Positions 32,393 through 43,828 of a stretch of 64,000 nt of DNA are shown here, in pieces (positions within the stretch are counted from its first letter, which is position 1; each line of letters begins with the position of its first letter). Source of the DNA: Ichthyophis bannanicus (taxonomy: Eukaryota > Chordata > Amphibia > Gymnophiona > Ichthyophiidae); the NCBI GenBank assembly GCA_033557465.1, contig CM066033.1, forward strand, positions 230,952,109 through 231,016,108, written 5' to 3'. Both the position numbers and the translations under genes were made by a program. A model generated the notes under the pieces. The model did not search any database. It saw only the letters and a list, made by a program, of their open reading frames with translations, and was not told the DNA's origin.

Positions 32393-34113
32393 AGAAAATA
32401 TAGCTCGGCAAGATGGCGGCGATAACGGACGCTCCCTGACTCTGCTCCCGAGACCCTCCCGTTTTTCTCTTTTCTTGCTGCCTTATTACCTTTTGCTTCT
32501 TTGCTGGTAAGCCCTCCTGAAGCTGCATGCAGGCAGGAAGAGGAAGGCCAAGCAGACGGCGATGTTGACAAGGAAGATCCCAGTTGCGGAGAAGTCGGCG
32601 GTATGCGGGCCCATGGATGCATTCGTGTGGCCTGCTGGGAGGAGTGATACAATTCTGGGGTGCCCACTGAGCGCTGTAGAGGCGGAAGGAAGGTCTCTAA
32701 GCGCTGAAGGGCTAGAGGTTTCCCTCAGCCCGGAGCTCCGAATGCCGCCGGTTCAGCTGGAAGGAGAGTTCTTGCCTGGGACGCTGAATGCTGGTGTGAG
32801 TGAGGTGGGCAGCCCACTTCAGCAGTCTCAGTTGCATTCACCGAGCCCTGGAGGAAGTTTGCCGGTGCTGGTGTCTCCGGCGTTATCTTCTGGCATGGAG
32901 GGAGAGAATCCAGATGGACTGACTTTAACTTTGCTTTCTTCAGTGGATTTGCTCCTGTTATCCTTGGATACACAGTCACAGATTGGTGTGGATGATCCAG
33001 GATGCACTCTGGTGAGACCTGAACTTGTTACTTCTGATACCTTGTGGGATGCCTTCTCGTCCATGCACCTCAATATTTTATCACAGCTTCAGTCTATATT
33101 GCAGCAATTTCAAGTGTTTGGGCAGCATTTAAAGTAATATGAATTGGGTCAGAAGGAGCTTACTGCCAAGGTGTCCTCCTTTGAGGGTCAGCTAGGGCAG
33201 GTACAGGAGGTCTCCCAAGCCTTTATTAAGGACTCTGTGGTTATGCATAGGAGGTTGGAATTTTTAGAAAATGCAGCAAGGAGCCGTAACCTAAGAATAT
33301 TGAATTTTCCCAAGGTTCCGTCAGTATCTGCCTTGGAACATTTTAAGAAGTTTCTTCTAACTACTCTCAAGGTTTCGGTTGATTCTGTACCACCCATATC
33401 CAATGCCTTCTATTTACCAACTGCAAAGACTGCACCTGTGGACAAAGATGAGCATCTTCTAATTTCTTCGGCTAGTTTGGACTCAACTACCTTTTTGGAC
33501 TGGTCCCCTTCTGGTGTTGGGATGACTGCCACATTGTTGGTCACTTTTGCCCTAGAGGCAGACAGAGATTGGTTCTTGAGATTGTTTTTTAGGTCTCCAT
33601 GTTCCTGGAGTCCCACCTAAGGATATTTCCTGATCTCTCTAGAGCAACCCAAAAGAGAAGAAGGCAATTTCTTCTATATTGTTCTGGGGTGCTCCAGCTG
33701 GGAGGGTTGTTCTTTCTCCGTTTTCCGTGTAAATGTCTGGTTAAGTTAGCCCGGCATAGTTACCTTTTTTTTTAACCCTCTCAGTTGGCTGCCTTTATTG
33801 CTTCTAAATTACTTGAAGTACAGGGTCCCTCTTCTACTCTCCCTCAAAGTAGTTCTCCTAGTAAGGAGGGCTAATTCGGAATATATTGTTTGCACTTCTT
33901 TCTAGTGTGTTTATTTCTTGTGTTTGCATTATGATCAATTTATTCTATATTGTGTGACCTATCTTGTCATTATATTGTGGACTTGTGGGCTATGTTTAGT
34001 TGATTTTGTCTTCGGTGGGAAGATTTTTCTTTTATGTTATGGTTAAAGTGCCCTTTCTGTGCAAGTTTTTTCTCTTGTATATACTGTAAAATTGCATAAA
34101 TAAAAAAAAAATA
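32393..34113 (+). mobile_element. ORF1-only L1 (half-L1-like) inserted in an L2-like LINE
   Basis: A 5' start at CAAGATGGCGGC (32409), then one ORF1-type gene, then directly a 3' UTR of about 230 bases and an A-rich tail (34085-34110). No ORF2 lies between. The flanks carry TAATCTATGC (32383-32392) and TAATCTATAC (34114-34123), a probable target duplication. L1 copies retaining ORF1 but lacking ORF2 are known in mammals as half-L1s; this copy has that layout. Confidence 0.75.
32562..33872 (+). pseudogene. L1 ORF1 protein, lightly broken
   Basis: The start at 32562 gives a long N-terminal region without clear motif. It is followed from about 33060 by a coiled coil (LSQLQSILQQFQ... KVSSFEGQLGQVQE), interrupted by an in-frame TAA at 33135-33137. 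The same frame continues through RRLEFLENAARSRNLRILNF, the L1 ORF1 junction of coiled coil and RRM, to ADRDWFLRLFF. A frameshift near 33590 moves the C-terminal domain (LRIFPDLSRATQKRRRQFL, then FRFPCKCLVKL) to other frames, ending near 33872. The expected role is trimeric RNA-binding chaperone of the L1 RNP. Confidence 0.8.
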
Positions 34114-34819
34114 ATAATCTATACGTAGTTGATGTCAGGCTATTTCCTGTGTGTTAACAAGCTAGCAGGTTTACACATTTTAGAAGCATGTTCATGTTAT
34201 GCTATGTCTAGTTATTGTTTTTAGCTGTAAATTTTATGTATGTTTTTTTGTTATCGCCTAGGTGTTAGTGCAGAATATACATTTTTTAAAAACAAATAAA
34301 TAAAAGCACATGAAATACGGTAATATACAGACATATATCCACTGCCAAAACAGGCCACAAAATGCGCCAAAGTCCTCAAGATTGAGGGGAAGGAGCTTAC
34401 ACATTTTCCAGAAAACAACTTAAATCAGGAGATTACTAGTGACAAATGAACAAAACAGTTCTACAGCAACTATATACACCTTTCTTGTGAACCTTATCAA
34501 AAGGCACTGGAGGTCATTCTTATGAGAAACCAAAAAATTCTTAAGCTGTTGTGATTCAAAACCCCACAGTATTTCACAATACATTCGCACGGAAAATTCA
34601 ACCAAAATTGTGCTCCCAACTGTAACACCCTGGGATGCATTAAAAGAGACTGTTTCCTCTTCTTTTGAGTAGCTCTAGTCCCTTGAGACCATAAACCTCT
34701 CCTGTCTTTTCCAGAAGAACAGCTTTAGGATCCAGTCTTCATAAGGCTGTAATACAAAGTTGACAATTAAAGTAACAGGATGGAGGTCTGCCTCTTTTGC
34801 AATATCTTCTCTTTTTGTG

Positions 34820-35032
34820 CCGTTGAGTCAATGCTAACTCCTGGCAACCCAGCAATTCCTGGGTTTTCTTGGCAGCATGATCAGAAGAAGATTGCCAGGC
34901 CTTTCTTTGGAGACAATGGATGGTTGGTGACTTGCCCAAGGCCACAAGGAGTGCCAGTAGGAATTGAAGCCTGGTCTCTTGGTTAACAAGCCAGTGCTCT
35001 AACTACTAGACTACTTCACTATCATCTAAAGC
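34820..35032 (-). mobile_element. SINE with tRNA-like head and RTE tail (minus)
   Basis: On the minus strand the head is at the right (TAGTCTAGTAGTTAGAGCACT, A-box-like; GCTTCAATTCC, B-box-like). The body carries AGATTGCCAGG-type blocks in reverse, and the 3' end is GGGTTGCCAGGAGTTAGCAT next to TGACTCAACGGCAC. That tail matches the RTE 3' end at 40.9 kb (CGACTCGACGGCACTTAACA). Confidence 0.82.
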
Positions 35033-35204
35033 TGTGAAAAGATCAGTTGTGTCAGATAAAGCTCGTATAGCCTCACTGGACCCTAAAGTCACTGTTTTCT
35101 TTATTTATTATTAGGAGTTAGCTTATGCCTTTCCAGAAGAAGATCAAGGTGAATTACATTCAGATACAGTATGCATTTATTCTTGAAAGGTGGTGAATGG
35201 TATA

Positions 35205-35425
35205 CGCTAGAGATATTGGTAGGCTGGCCGAGGAAGGGTCTTGTGAAGTTTGAAGAATGTTTGAGAATTTGGTAGCTAAGATTGAATGCTAAAAAATGCA
35301 AGCTCATTCATTAATTTGGGCTGCAAAACCCCAAAGCAGCAGTACAGTATTGGGGGGGGGGGGGGAGTGCCTCAGTGTACAAAAGAAGAGCAGATCCTGG
35401 GGGTAATCATTTCAGGCATTCTTAA
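35205..35425 (+). pseudogene. CR1 ORF2 fragment, left half of a CR1 split by later insertions
   Basis: Plus-strand translation shows a decayed FEECLRIW, then LNAKKCKLIH, a poly-G-damaged stretch and a GVIISG-like block equivalent to LGVVVSDDLK of the copy at 12.9 kb. It stops at ATTCTTAA (35425). The next CR1 codons (KVVKQVEK) appear at about 60252, 24.8 kb away. Confidence 0.8.
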
Positions 35426-35477
35426 GTGGAGGAGTAGCCTAGTGGTTGGAGCACTGGCTTTGTAACCAAGAGACTAG
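35426..35477 (+). mobile_element. SINE head, left half, cut by element B
   Basis: GTGGAGGAGTAGCCTAGTGG followed by TTGGAGCACTGGC gives the A-box of the tRNA-headed SINE. It ends in GAGACTAG, where TAG is the target duplication of element B. The sequence continues at 60077 (TAGATTTTGATTTCC, the B-box region). Confidence 0.87.
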
Positions 35478-35640
35478 GGGGTATGTTTACTAAATGGCGC
35501 TAACGTCGCAGCGGCGGTATTATCGCGTGATAAGTGACATTATTGCGCTATAATGTTAAATTATCCGCAATAAGTGACGTTATTGCATGACAAATTATCA
35601 CGCGATAACGTCACTTATCGCGCGATAACGCAGCCGCAGC
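35478..35640. repeat. Left TIR and subterminal palindromes of element B
   Basis: After the 17-bp TIR come repeated TTATCGCGTGATAAGTGAC / GTCACTTATCGCGCGATAA type inverted motifs, several overlapping. The right end (59925-59975) has the same motif (CTTTATCGCGCGATAACC). Candidate binding sites for the Myb-like proteins or the transposase. Element A has TTAGCGCACG-type motifs in the same position instead. Confidence 0.75.
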
Positions 35641-36925
35641 ATTAAGGCACACTAACGCTGTGAAATCCGGGTCTGAAGGGTGGAGTAAGGCTTCCCAGAG
35701 GGCGGAGAGAAGGGGTCAATAGGTGGAGAGTGGGAGGGGAGAGGCTCCAGACACACTAATGCTGTGGAATCCGGGTCTGAACACTAACGCCAATAAAACC
35801 CTCGCCTTAAGGTACATTTGCAGGAGAGAGAAACCATTTAAGTCAGCAATGTGCAGCAAAGGCAGGGAAACCTAGAAAAAGTGATAGTTGTGATACATGT
35901 GCAGGGAACAAAAAGGCAAATAAACATATAAAAGGACCAGAACCACATCCAAAAGCCCCATAACCAAGCTGGCCAAAAGTGATATTAATGATAAACATAA
36001 AGTAAACACTGACAAAGCTCAAAAAAGAAGATATCATGTTTGGAAGTGTCTATTCTCTGTCCCCCTACAAAGTGAATGATCCAACATTGAAATAGTGCTG
36101 ATCAGGGTTTTATCACGTCTATATTGGGCAGATTTGCTATGGCATGCACATGTGCACTAACAGCAGAGTGGGCACGTAGGAAAGGGCAACTGTACTGATG
36201 CTGTAAATGGGATACAGGGGGCTGCAGGCGGCACATGCTGTGGTCCAGCTGGGGCACAGTGCGGGCTAGGCAGATGCCTAGGTGGCACATAGGAATGCTG
36301 AAACTGTTAAGCAGCAAGACAGCAACTGTCGAGGGTCCAACATGGGCACGAGTGTGTGTCCCACAGTGTCACAGGGAAAATTGCCCAGTAGGTACCCCCA
36401 AGGGCAGATAACATTGGCATGCTGTGCTGGGGGGGAAGCGTGCATGTCCATGTAGGCACCCCTACCCAAGAACCCACACCATAGGCAGCTACCGGCATAC
36501 TGGATGGCCTGGGACTGCGCACCACCAGCACCACCGGCATAATGGCCTGGCAGCATGGTGGCGGAGGGGTGCTGGTGGTGGAGGGGGCAGTGGCATCTGC
36601 CCACAGCAGACCATGGCCTAGCCCCATTTAGGTGGGTGCCATGCACTGCAATAGACAGGGTCTGTCTGACAAACAGTCATGGTATCCCCAGGGAATGAAC
36701 TGTCCCTGTGGCAACAGTGTGGTGCAGTACACACAGCCAGTGTGTTCAGGAGCAGAAGGTCAAGTCCCAGCAGTGGCTCCTGCCAACCCTGTCCCCATAT
36801 TTTACCCAGCACTAAACCGTGGTAATAAAGACGGAACCTTTATTGCAGATAGCATAAACATGCATGAAATGCCTATATTTTACCCTACAGAGCACAGACA
36901 CCATAAACATGTGCAATACCTAGAG

Positions 36926-37112
36926 CAGAGTTTCCCAACTGCAGTCCTGGAGGGCCAAACACCATTCAAGTGTCACGCTGCCTCTAATATGCCTGTGCTG
37001 CTTTTGTATGTGCCGCCCCCATGGTATGCAAATGTATCTCATGCATATTCATTAGGGACAATGAAAACCCAAACAGTGTTTGGCCCACCAGGACCGGAGT
37101 TGGGAACCTCTG
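36926..37112. mobile_element. hAT-type MITE inside element B, shared with element A
   Basis: Ends CAGAGTTTCCCAACTGCAG and GGAGTTGGGAACCTCTG are inverted repeats. The flanks ACCTAGAG (36918-36925) and CCCTAGAG (37113-37120) are an 8-bp target duplication with one mismatch. The same MITE at the equivalent site of element A dates the insertion before A and B separated. Confidence 0.82.
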
Positions 37113-37120
37113 CCCTAGAG

Positions 37121-40000
37121 CAGCGGCCAACAGGGGCATAAACACCCACACCCACAGGCTCCACTATCCAAAGCCTCATGGAGAGTCAGGCTGTTGGGCC
37201 CTGTGTGCAGCATCATCTCCCATTACTAGCACCTGCATACCTTAGCAATGCCGCCCTAAACTTGGGGATACGTTACACATATATCAAAAGGTTGCTATGA
37301 ATAATGGCAGATAACAATTCCTAAGTTAATCACAATTTGCTGATAGAGCTGCATCATAGCAACCTTTCTGATATCTGTGGAATGTGTTTCAGTTTTGGTT
37401 TCTGACAGTGTTTACCACCCCCGGGGAGTGACCCCAACAGTAGTGCTTACCATAGCCATGCCTGCACCATGCCCAGGACTGGTGTGGTTGCCAGGGCTGC
37501 TAAAAGCCTCTATATTTGCACAATGCTGGCATAGGTGTGGGAGTGTGTGTCTGTCTATCCAGTGTGTTGTGGCTGCCTACACCTTACTCAGCCCACACTG
37601 CTTGCACTGTCTCCAGTGTAAGGCTGTCAATGTGCATAATGAGGAGCAAGGCACTGTGGGTATGGGCCGGACAGGGTGGCCTGGGCAGGATGCATCTTCA
37701 CAGGGTGTAGTGTAATGGCTGGGACATTGTAGTGGCCGACCACCACCTGCATGGATATGGTGGCCACAGCATGTCATGCTGGAAGGTCACTCTCACCATG
37801 ACTGAGCAGTGACCACGGCATGGCCAGTTTCCCCCATAGTACCATATAGCATTTCACTCAAGTGATATTTATGGGTTTTCTTTTCTGGGGCCCAGTCACT
37901 GACATAGCTCTGTGGTGTGTGCCCCAGATCCCACAGCAGGATGCACAGTGTATGTGGCAGCAGACTGTAGCTAGCATGTGTATGGCTGCAACACCCTGCA
38001 GGATGCAGCAGGTACACACTGACTGCTCTCTGCTGTTGAATGTCAGAATGTAGTGGGGGGTAGCTTAGCTGACCAGTTGCACTGCCAGTGGTCGAGTTCC
38101 ATGTTCAGATCTGCATCAGCTCTCTTTTCCTTAGTTGGCTGTGGGCTGCTGAACCCACAGTCTGTCATCATTTAGCTCAACTGGCCCTACTGGAAACAAT
38201 GATAATGTGTGTCTGTTGTGTCCAGATCATGTTCCCCACCTTGACCCACAGAGGGTGGGCTTGCTCTGTATATCATCCTCATGTGAGTCCAGACACACTC
38301 CTGCTCCAAAAACAGGTGTCCATTGCAACCACACTCAATATGCATAATGCTGCAAGCATCCTGGTCCACATGGGCTACGCATCAATGGCATATAGGAACG
38401 TACATAGAAAATTTCCAAAGCTGGTTGCAAAGAATACCCCATACACTGGCAGCAATGGTGAACTGCAGCAAAACCTACTGCAAACATCCTGGGTACCGTG
38501 GACCTGGTGCTGTCCCCACAATTTTACTCTCAGGGTGATCACAGAACACGCACAATGGCATGGTCAGTAGGCACACTGTAACAGTAACATGCATGCTTGG
38601 TCCCCCTACCCAGTTGATGTGCTGCAGAGTTGCAAACCCCTATCCGGTGAGCAGATGTAGACTGTTGATCTGCATGTGCATTGCATCATGGGTAGCCTTG
38701 GTGCTAACTTATCCTGGTAGCCACACCAGACAGTATGTCTGGTGACCTGCACTGGTTGAGTAGCTAGCCATAGTTTAATTACAACCAATATTGTTGCAGG
38801 ACAATGGTGAATATACTGACCACAGTGGGAGAGGTCATGGGTTCAATACCCCAGTAGGCCTGTATATTGATGTAAAAGGATGTATAAGGATGTATAGGAT
38901 ATAGCGTATTATCATCACATCAGAGCATGTTACCAGATGACAATTTATTTTTATTTATTTATTTATTTGCATTTCTTATATACCGCACTATTTGCGATCA
39001 GCGCGGTTTACATAAAACAAATGGTATCCGACAATAAACAAAAGTCAGGTCATTACATTGAACAGGAACAAGTAACTTGGAAAACAGGGTAAACTATATA
39101 CATATGCGGAGCATTGAATAGGGTAACTATATACATGTCAGAGGGAGTTATTGGGTATTGATCATACTTGGTGGCTGGGGTTCGGGGCAGTCAGTGAGGT
39201 ATTTGATAAAGAGGAAGTGTTTCAAGGCCTTCCTGAACTGGCTCAAGTTGGGGATTGCTCTGATGTGTGGTAGTAGGGAGTTCCAGAGACTTGGGGCGCA
39301 TAGTCTAAAGGCTCTGTTCGATGTTGCTTTGGAGCATTTTGTCGTGTCTCTCGGTATCACTAGAATGTTGGCTACTGCGGTTCTTCTTAGCCTGTTGGGT
39401 GTGACTGGTTGGATGAGGTCACATAGTGAAGAGGAGGAGAGCCCCTTGATGGCCTTGAATGTCATATGTCCAAAAGCGTGGCCAGTTGTATGCAGTGGTT
39501 ATGTTGGAAGAGTGGCGTGGGCTGCAGGTTGCTAGATCAGCTGGTGAGCTGTATACAAAGTGCGTCCGTCAGTATAACTGTCAGAGGATATGGCTGTCTA
39601 TGCATGTAGCAGTCTGACACAGATCTTAAATCCGTGTGCATATCCCAAAACACCTGCAGCTCAGCTGGACTAACCAAGATACCCTGTAAAGTGCCCTAGC
39701 TGTGTCCGTACACTAGCCTGGTAAGCAGAGTAGAAAGTGTATGTAGATGACCTGGTGTAACTGTTTAGCCAGCCATTGCTATGTGAAAAGGCATAGCACA
39801 CCAGTTAATACAATGCCCTCACAGCCAGTGGTGATGGGTTTGAGACCACAGTGTGCCAACACTGAGATAAATGCATAATAAACCAATTGTGTTAAGAAGC
39901 ATCACTGCAATGTGTGTCTGCAGCATAGATCTTTATATATATTGATGGCTCCACCATTTCCTGTGTACCAGCCGTGGCACAGGCACGGGCACGTTGCTAG
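37121..40000. other. Left noncoding part of element B
   Basis: No gene. To about 38.9 kb it aligns by eye with element A. It contains tRNA-like blocks: an A-box-like TAGCTTAGCTGACC with B-box-like GGTCGAGTTCC (38067-38099), another at 38795-38860 (GGTTCAATACC) and another at 39790-39845 (GGGTTTGAGACC). The L2 3' fragment occupies 38943-39540. Confidence 0.6.
38943..39540 (-). pseudogene. 5'-truncated L2-like LINE in element B
   Basis: A minus-strand copy of the LINE 3' end. The ORF2 C-terminus (TSNRAFRLCAPSLWNSLLPH, then FRKALKHFLF) is open over 105 codons (39465-39148). It is followed by a 3' UTR and the GCGGTATATAAGAAA(TAAA)n tail at 38943-38995. It is a later insertion into element B. Confidence 0.85.
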
Positions 40001-40344
40001 CACGCCTTAATGATGCACGAGGTGCGGCAGTGCTGCGGCATGCGTGCGTGCATGAGCAAGGCATTGCTGACAATGGTGACTTGGTCCAGAAAGCCAGCTT
40101 TTGCACGCAGGGAGCTACGCCACCTTGCAGGGCTGATCTGCACTAGGCAGAGGAAACTATTTCCTGGCTCCTCGAAGCAGCAGGACCTGGGGCATGTACG
40201 GAGGGCCTGGGACCATGTCACCAGGCGTTATAATCGTTTTGCGGACTACCCACGTGAGGTAAGTGTATGGGGACAGGTCAGGATACACATATACATATCC
40301 AGTGTTGATTGTAGCTGTGTATGCTCCTGTGTGTAGGCATTCTA

Positions 40345-40412
40345 GCTCATTTATGTTTATTAGTTAAACCCACGTGATATACCGCCTATTTATCACATCA
40401 AAGTGGTTTGCC
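40345..40412 (-). repeat. Short 3' tail of the L2-like LINE
   Basis: TTTATTAGTTAAACCCACG followed by TGATATACCGCC and CAAAGTGGTTTG on the plus strand resembles the complement of the LINE terminus. Only about 70 bases, in intron 1 of the Myb-A gene. Confidence 0.5.
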
Positions 40413-40892
40413 CTATCCCCAGGAGGCTAAGGACCTGATCACAGAGGAACAGATGTCAGCCTGGTGTTATGGCAGCTGCTGCTGTTGATGTGTTAAAATA
40501 CACCCTAACACCAGGAGCCCCTAGATCTGCCTAAAGAGGTCTGGCAAACAGCATGCTGATATGATAGGTTCTGCAGTTGCAGGGTCACACATCTGCCCTA
40601 CCCCTAGGGGTCCTGAGACCTAATCCAAATGGTTTGTCAATCACCCTAGTGATAAGGTTGTGTGTGCATTTTCAGGTTAAAACATCTGCCCTACCCCCAG
40701 GAGTCCTGAGACCTGCTCAAAGTGGTCTGACAGTCACCCTGGTGGTATGGTTGTGTGTGCATTTGCAGGTTAAAACATCTGCCCTACCCCCAGGAGTACT
40801 GAGACCTGCTCAAAGTGGTCTGGCAGTCACCCTGGTGATATGGTTGTGTGTGCATTTTCAGGTTAAAACATCTGCCCTACCCCCAGGAGTCC

Positions 40893-43828
40893 TGTTATTG
40901 TTGTTAAGTGCCGTCGAGTCGGAGTCGACTCATGGCGACCCTCTGGATAGCTATCCTAAATTGTGTTCGGTATTCAGTCAGGTGGCTCATTGTTGACAGA
41001 CTGGTACCCGTAGCTGCTGTTATTGTATCGATCCATCTCATTGCTGGCCTTCCTCTTTTGCGTTGACCTTCTATCTTGCCAAGCATAATGTCTTTCTCTA
41101 ATGATCTCTCTCTTCGCATGATGTGTCCAAAGTATGAAAGTCGAAGTCTTGTCATCTGAGCTTCTAAAGAAAGCTTAGGTTTGATCTCCTCTAGTACCGA
41201 CTGGTTTGTTCTTCGGGCAGTCCATGGTATACACAGTATTCGCCGCCAGCACTATAATTCAAAGGCATCAATTTTCTTCCTATCTTTTTCACTGTCCAGC
41301 TTTCACATCCATATGATGTTATTGAAAATACCATGGCTTGAACAAGTCAAATCTTTGTATGGAGAGAGACATCTCTGCTCTTGAGAATCTTATCTAGGTC
41401 TTTCATAGCCATTCTGCCAAGAGCAATGCTTCGTCTGATTTCTTGACTGCTTGTTGCTTCTATATTGATAGTTGATCCAAGTAGGTTAAAGTTGTTCACA
41501 ATTTCAATTTCTTCTCCTTCAACGATGAACCTGTTGATTATGCCAGTTGTCATGATCTTTGTCTTCTTTACATTAAGGTGCAGGCCCATTTTGAGACTAT
41601 GTTCTTTGATTGTGAGAAGCAAATGTTTCAGATCATCTTCACTTTTAGCCAGTAATGTGGTATCATCAGCATAGCGAAGGTTGTTGATGAGTCTTCCACC
41701 AATCTTCACACCTCTGTTGTCTTCATACAATCCTGCTTCTCTGATGATTTGTTCTGCATATAAATTAAACAGGTAGGGGGAAAGTATGCAGCCTTGTCTT
41801 ACACCTTTGCTTATTTTAAACCATTCTGTTTCTCCTTGTTCCGTTTGAACTGTTGCTTCTTGATCAATGTACAGATTGCGCAAGAGAAAGATCAGGTGTT
41901 CTGGTATACCCATGCTTCTTAATGTGGCCCAGAGTTTCTCATGGTTTACACAGTCAAAAGCCTTGCTATAGTCGATAAAGCACAAATAGATATCCTTTTG
42001 GTATTCTTTAGTCTTTTCAAGGATCCATCTCACATCCGCAATGATGTCTCTCGTTCCTCGCCCTTTCCTGAACCCTGCTTGCACTTCAGGTAGTTCTTGT
42101 TCCAGGTATGGTTGTAGTCTCTTTTGAATAATCTTCAGTAGAATCTTGCTGGCATGTGGGATCAGAGCGATTGTGCGATAATTTTCACAGTCAGTTGGAT
42201 CACCTTTCTTTAGTATTGGTATAAACACAGATCTTTTCCAGTCAGTTGGCCATGATGTTGTCTTCCATATTTCTTGGCAGAGCCTGGTGAGTATGGTAAC
42301 AGCTGCATCAGATTGCTGCAATACTTCTATGGGAATGCTATCAATGCCAGGTGCTTTGTTCTTTGATAAGGCTTTCAATGCTGCTTCAACTTCTTCTTTC
42401 ATCACCAATGGTTCCCGATCATAAGGTACAGGTTGAAACGGCTGTTGGTCCACTTGATCTTTATCATATAAATACTTTGTATATTCCTTCCACCTTTTCT
42501 TGATCTTCTCAGCATCATTCAACATAGAACCTTGAGCATCTTGTAACATTCCAATTCGAGGCTGGAACTTTTTCTTTAACTCTTGTAGCTTTAGGAAAGC
42601 CGATCTTGTTCTTCCTCTAATAGTTTCTGCTTCTATTTCCTTGCAAGTGTCATTGTAGTACTTTTCCTTGTCCTGTCTTGCTGCACGTTGGAAATCTCCG
42701 TTGAGTTCTGTGATTGTCTTTCTTTCTCCTCTGGCTTTAGCTTTTCTGCGTTTCTGGGCAATTTTCAGAGTTTCTTCCGTCATCCATTTTGGCCGTTTTT
42801 GCTTTTTCACCTTTTGTTGAGACTTCTCGCTTTCTTCCAACACAACCTTCTTGATGTCATTCCATAACTCTTCCGGAGCTCTGTCATTTGTATCTAAAGC
42901 AGCAAATCGATTTTGCAGGCAGTCTTTAAATTCCAGTGGTATATTCTCAAGGTCATATTTTGCTGCATTCATGAGTGGTTTGCTCTTTTTCAACTTTAGC
43001 ATGAGTTTGCATACTAGTAGTTGATGATCTGTACCACAGTCAGCTCCAGGTTTTGTCTTTGTTGATGTTATAGAGCTTTTCCATCGTTGACTTCCACATA
43101 TGTAGTCAATTTGATTTTTATATAATCCATTCGGTGAAGTCCATGTGTATAGTCGCCGCTTGTGTTGCTGGAAGAAGGTGTTTGAGATGAATAGATCATT
43201 GGTCTTGCAGAATTCTATCAGTCTTTCTCCAGCTTCATTTCTGTTGCCAAGTCCATATTTTCCAACTACTTTGCCTTCTTTGTTGCCAACTTTTGCGTTC
43301 CAGTCACCCATGACTATCAGGATATCCTGTTTGCATGTTCTGTCAATTTCAGCTTGTACTTGTTCATAGAACTCTTCAATTTCATTCTCTTCTGCAGCTG
43401 TTGTTGGGGCATATACTTGAATTATAGTTGTGTTGATAGGCAATCCTCGTAGACGAACAGAGATTAAGCGTTCGCTGACTGCATTGTATTTCATTACAGT
43501 TCTTGCAAGTTTCTTCTTTATTATAAATGCAACACCATTTCTTCTTTGTCTTTCATTTCCAGCATAGTAGACCATGTGATCATCTGATGCAAAGTGCCCC
43601 ATGCCAGTCCATTTCAGTTCGCTGACACCCAACAGATCAAGTTGTACACGTTCCATTTCATTCTTGACCACCTCCAACTTCCCTTGGTTCATGCTTCGTA
43701 CGTTCCATGTTCCAATGTGTAAGACATCTTTACAGTTTCTGACTCTCATTTCATGCGCAGCTACATCAGCAGTCAGACTTCCCAAGGGCTTTGATCCAAC
43801 CACATCATAAATGCTGGCTTTACTCTAA
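40893..43828 (-). mobile_element. RTE-type LINE inserted in the tandem array
   Basis: A minus-strand element ending (3') with CGACTCGACGGCACTTAACA and ACAATAACA on the minus strand at about 40893. The 5' end is near 43828, just upstream of the ORF, so it is slightly 5'-truncated. It lies in the middle of one 93-bp unit. Its tail is the donor of the SINE tails described elsewhere in this window. Confidence 0.88.
40907..43803 (-). pseudogene. RTE LINE ORF2: endonuclease + RT, nearly intact
   Basis: An 818-codon open frame (43803-41347) on the minus strand. Endonuclease motifs: GTWNVRSMNQGK (Asn), VSELKWTGMG (Glu), VMGDWNAKVG, NQIDYICGS and GTDHQLLVC (Asp-His). RT motifs: NKAPGIDSIPIEVL, ENYRTIALIPHASKIL, CFIDYSKAFDCVNH, GVRQGCILSPYLFN and LRYADDTTLLA (active site YADD). 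It is closed by TGA at 41347-41349. Past this point the RTE C-terminus can be followed through a frameshift in an A-run near 41285 and a TAG near 41253 to LSYFGHIMRRERSLEK and GRPAMRWIDTI (41155-40907), ending SRLRLDGT. Three lesions, all in the last 150 codons; the catalytic domains are undamaged. Confidence 0.92.

Noticed and set aside
40577..40996. ORF with three 31-residue repeats (KTSALPPGVLRPAQSGL type)
   Set aside because: The repeat is a by-product of the 93-bp DNA array, whose period is divisible by three. It lies in the Myb-A intron without start context or further support.
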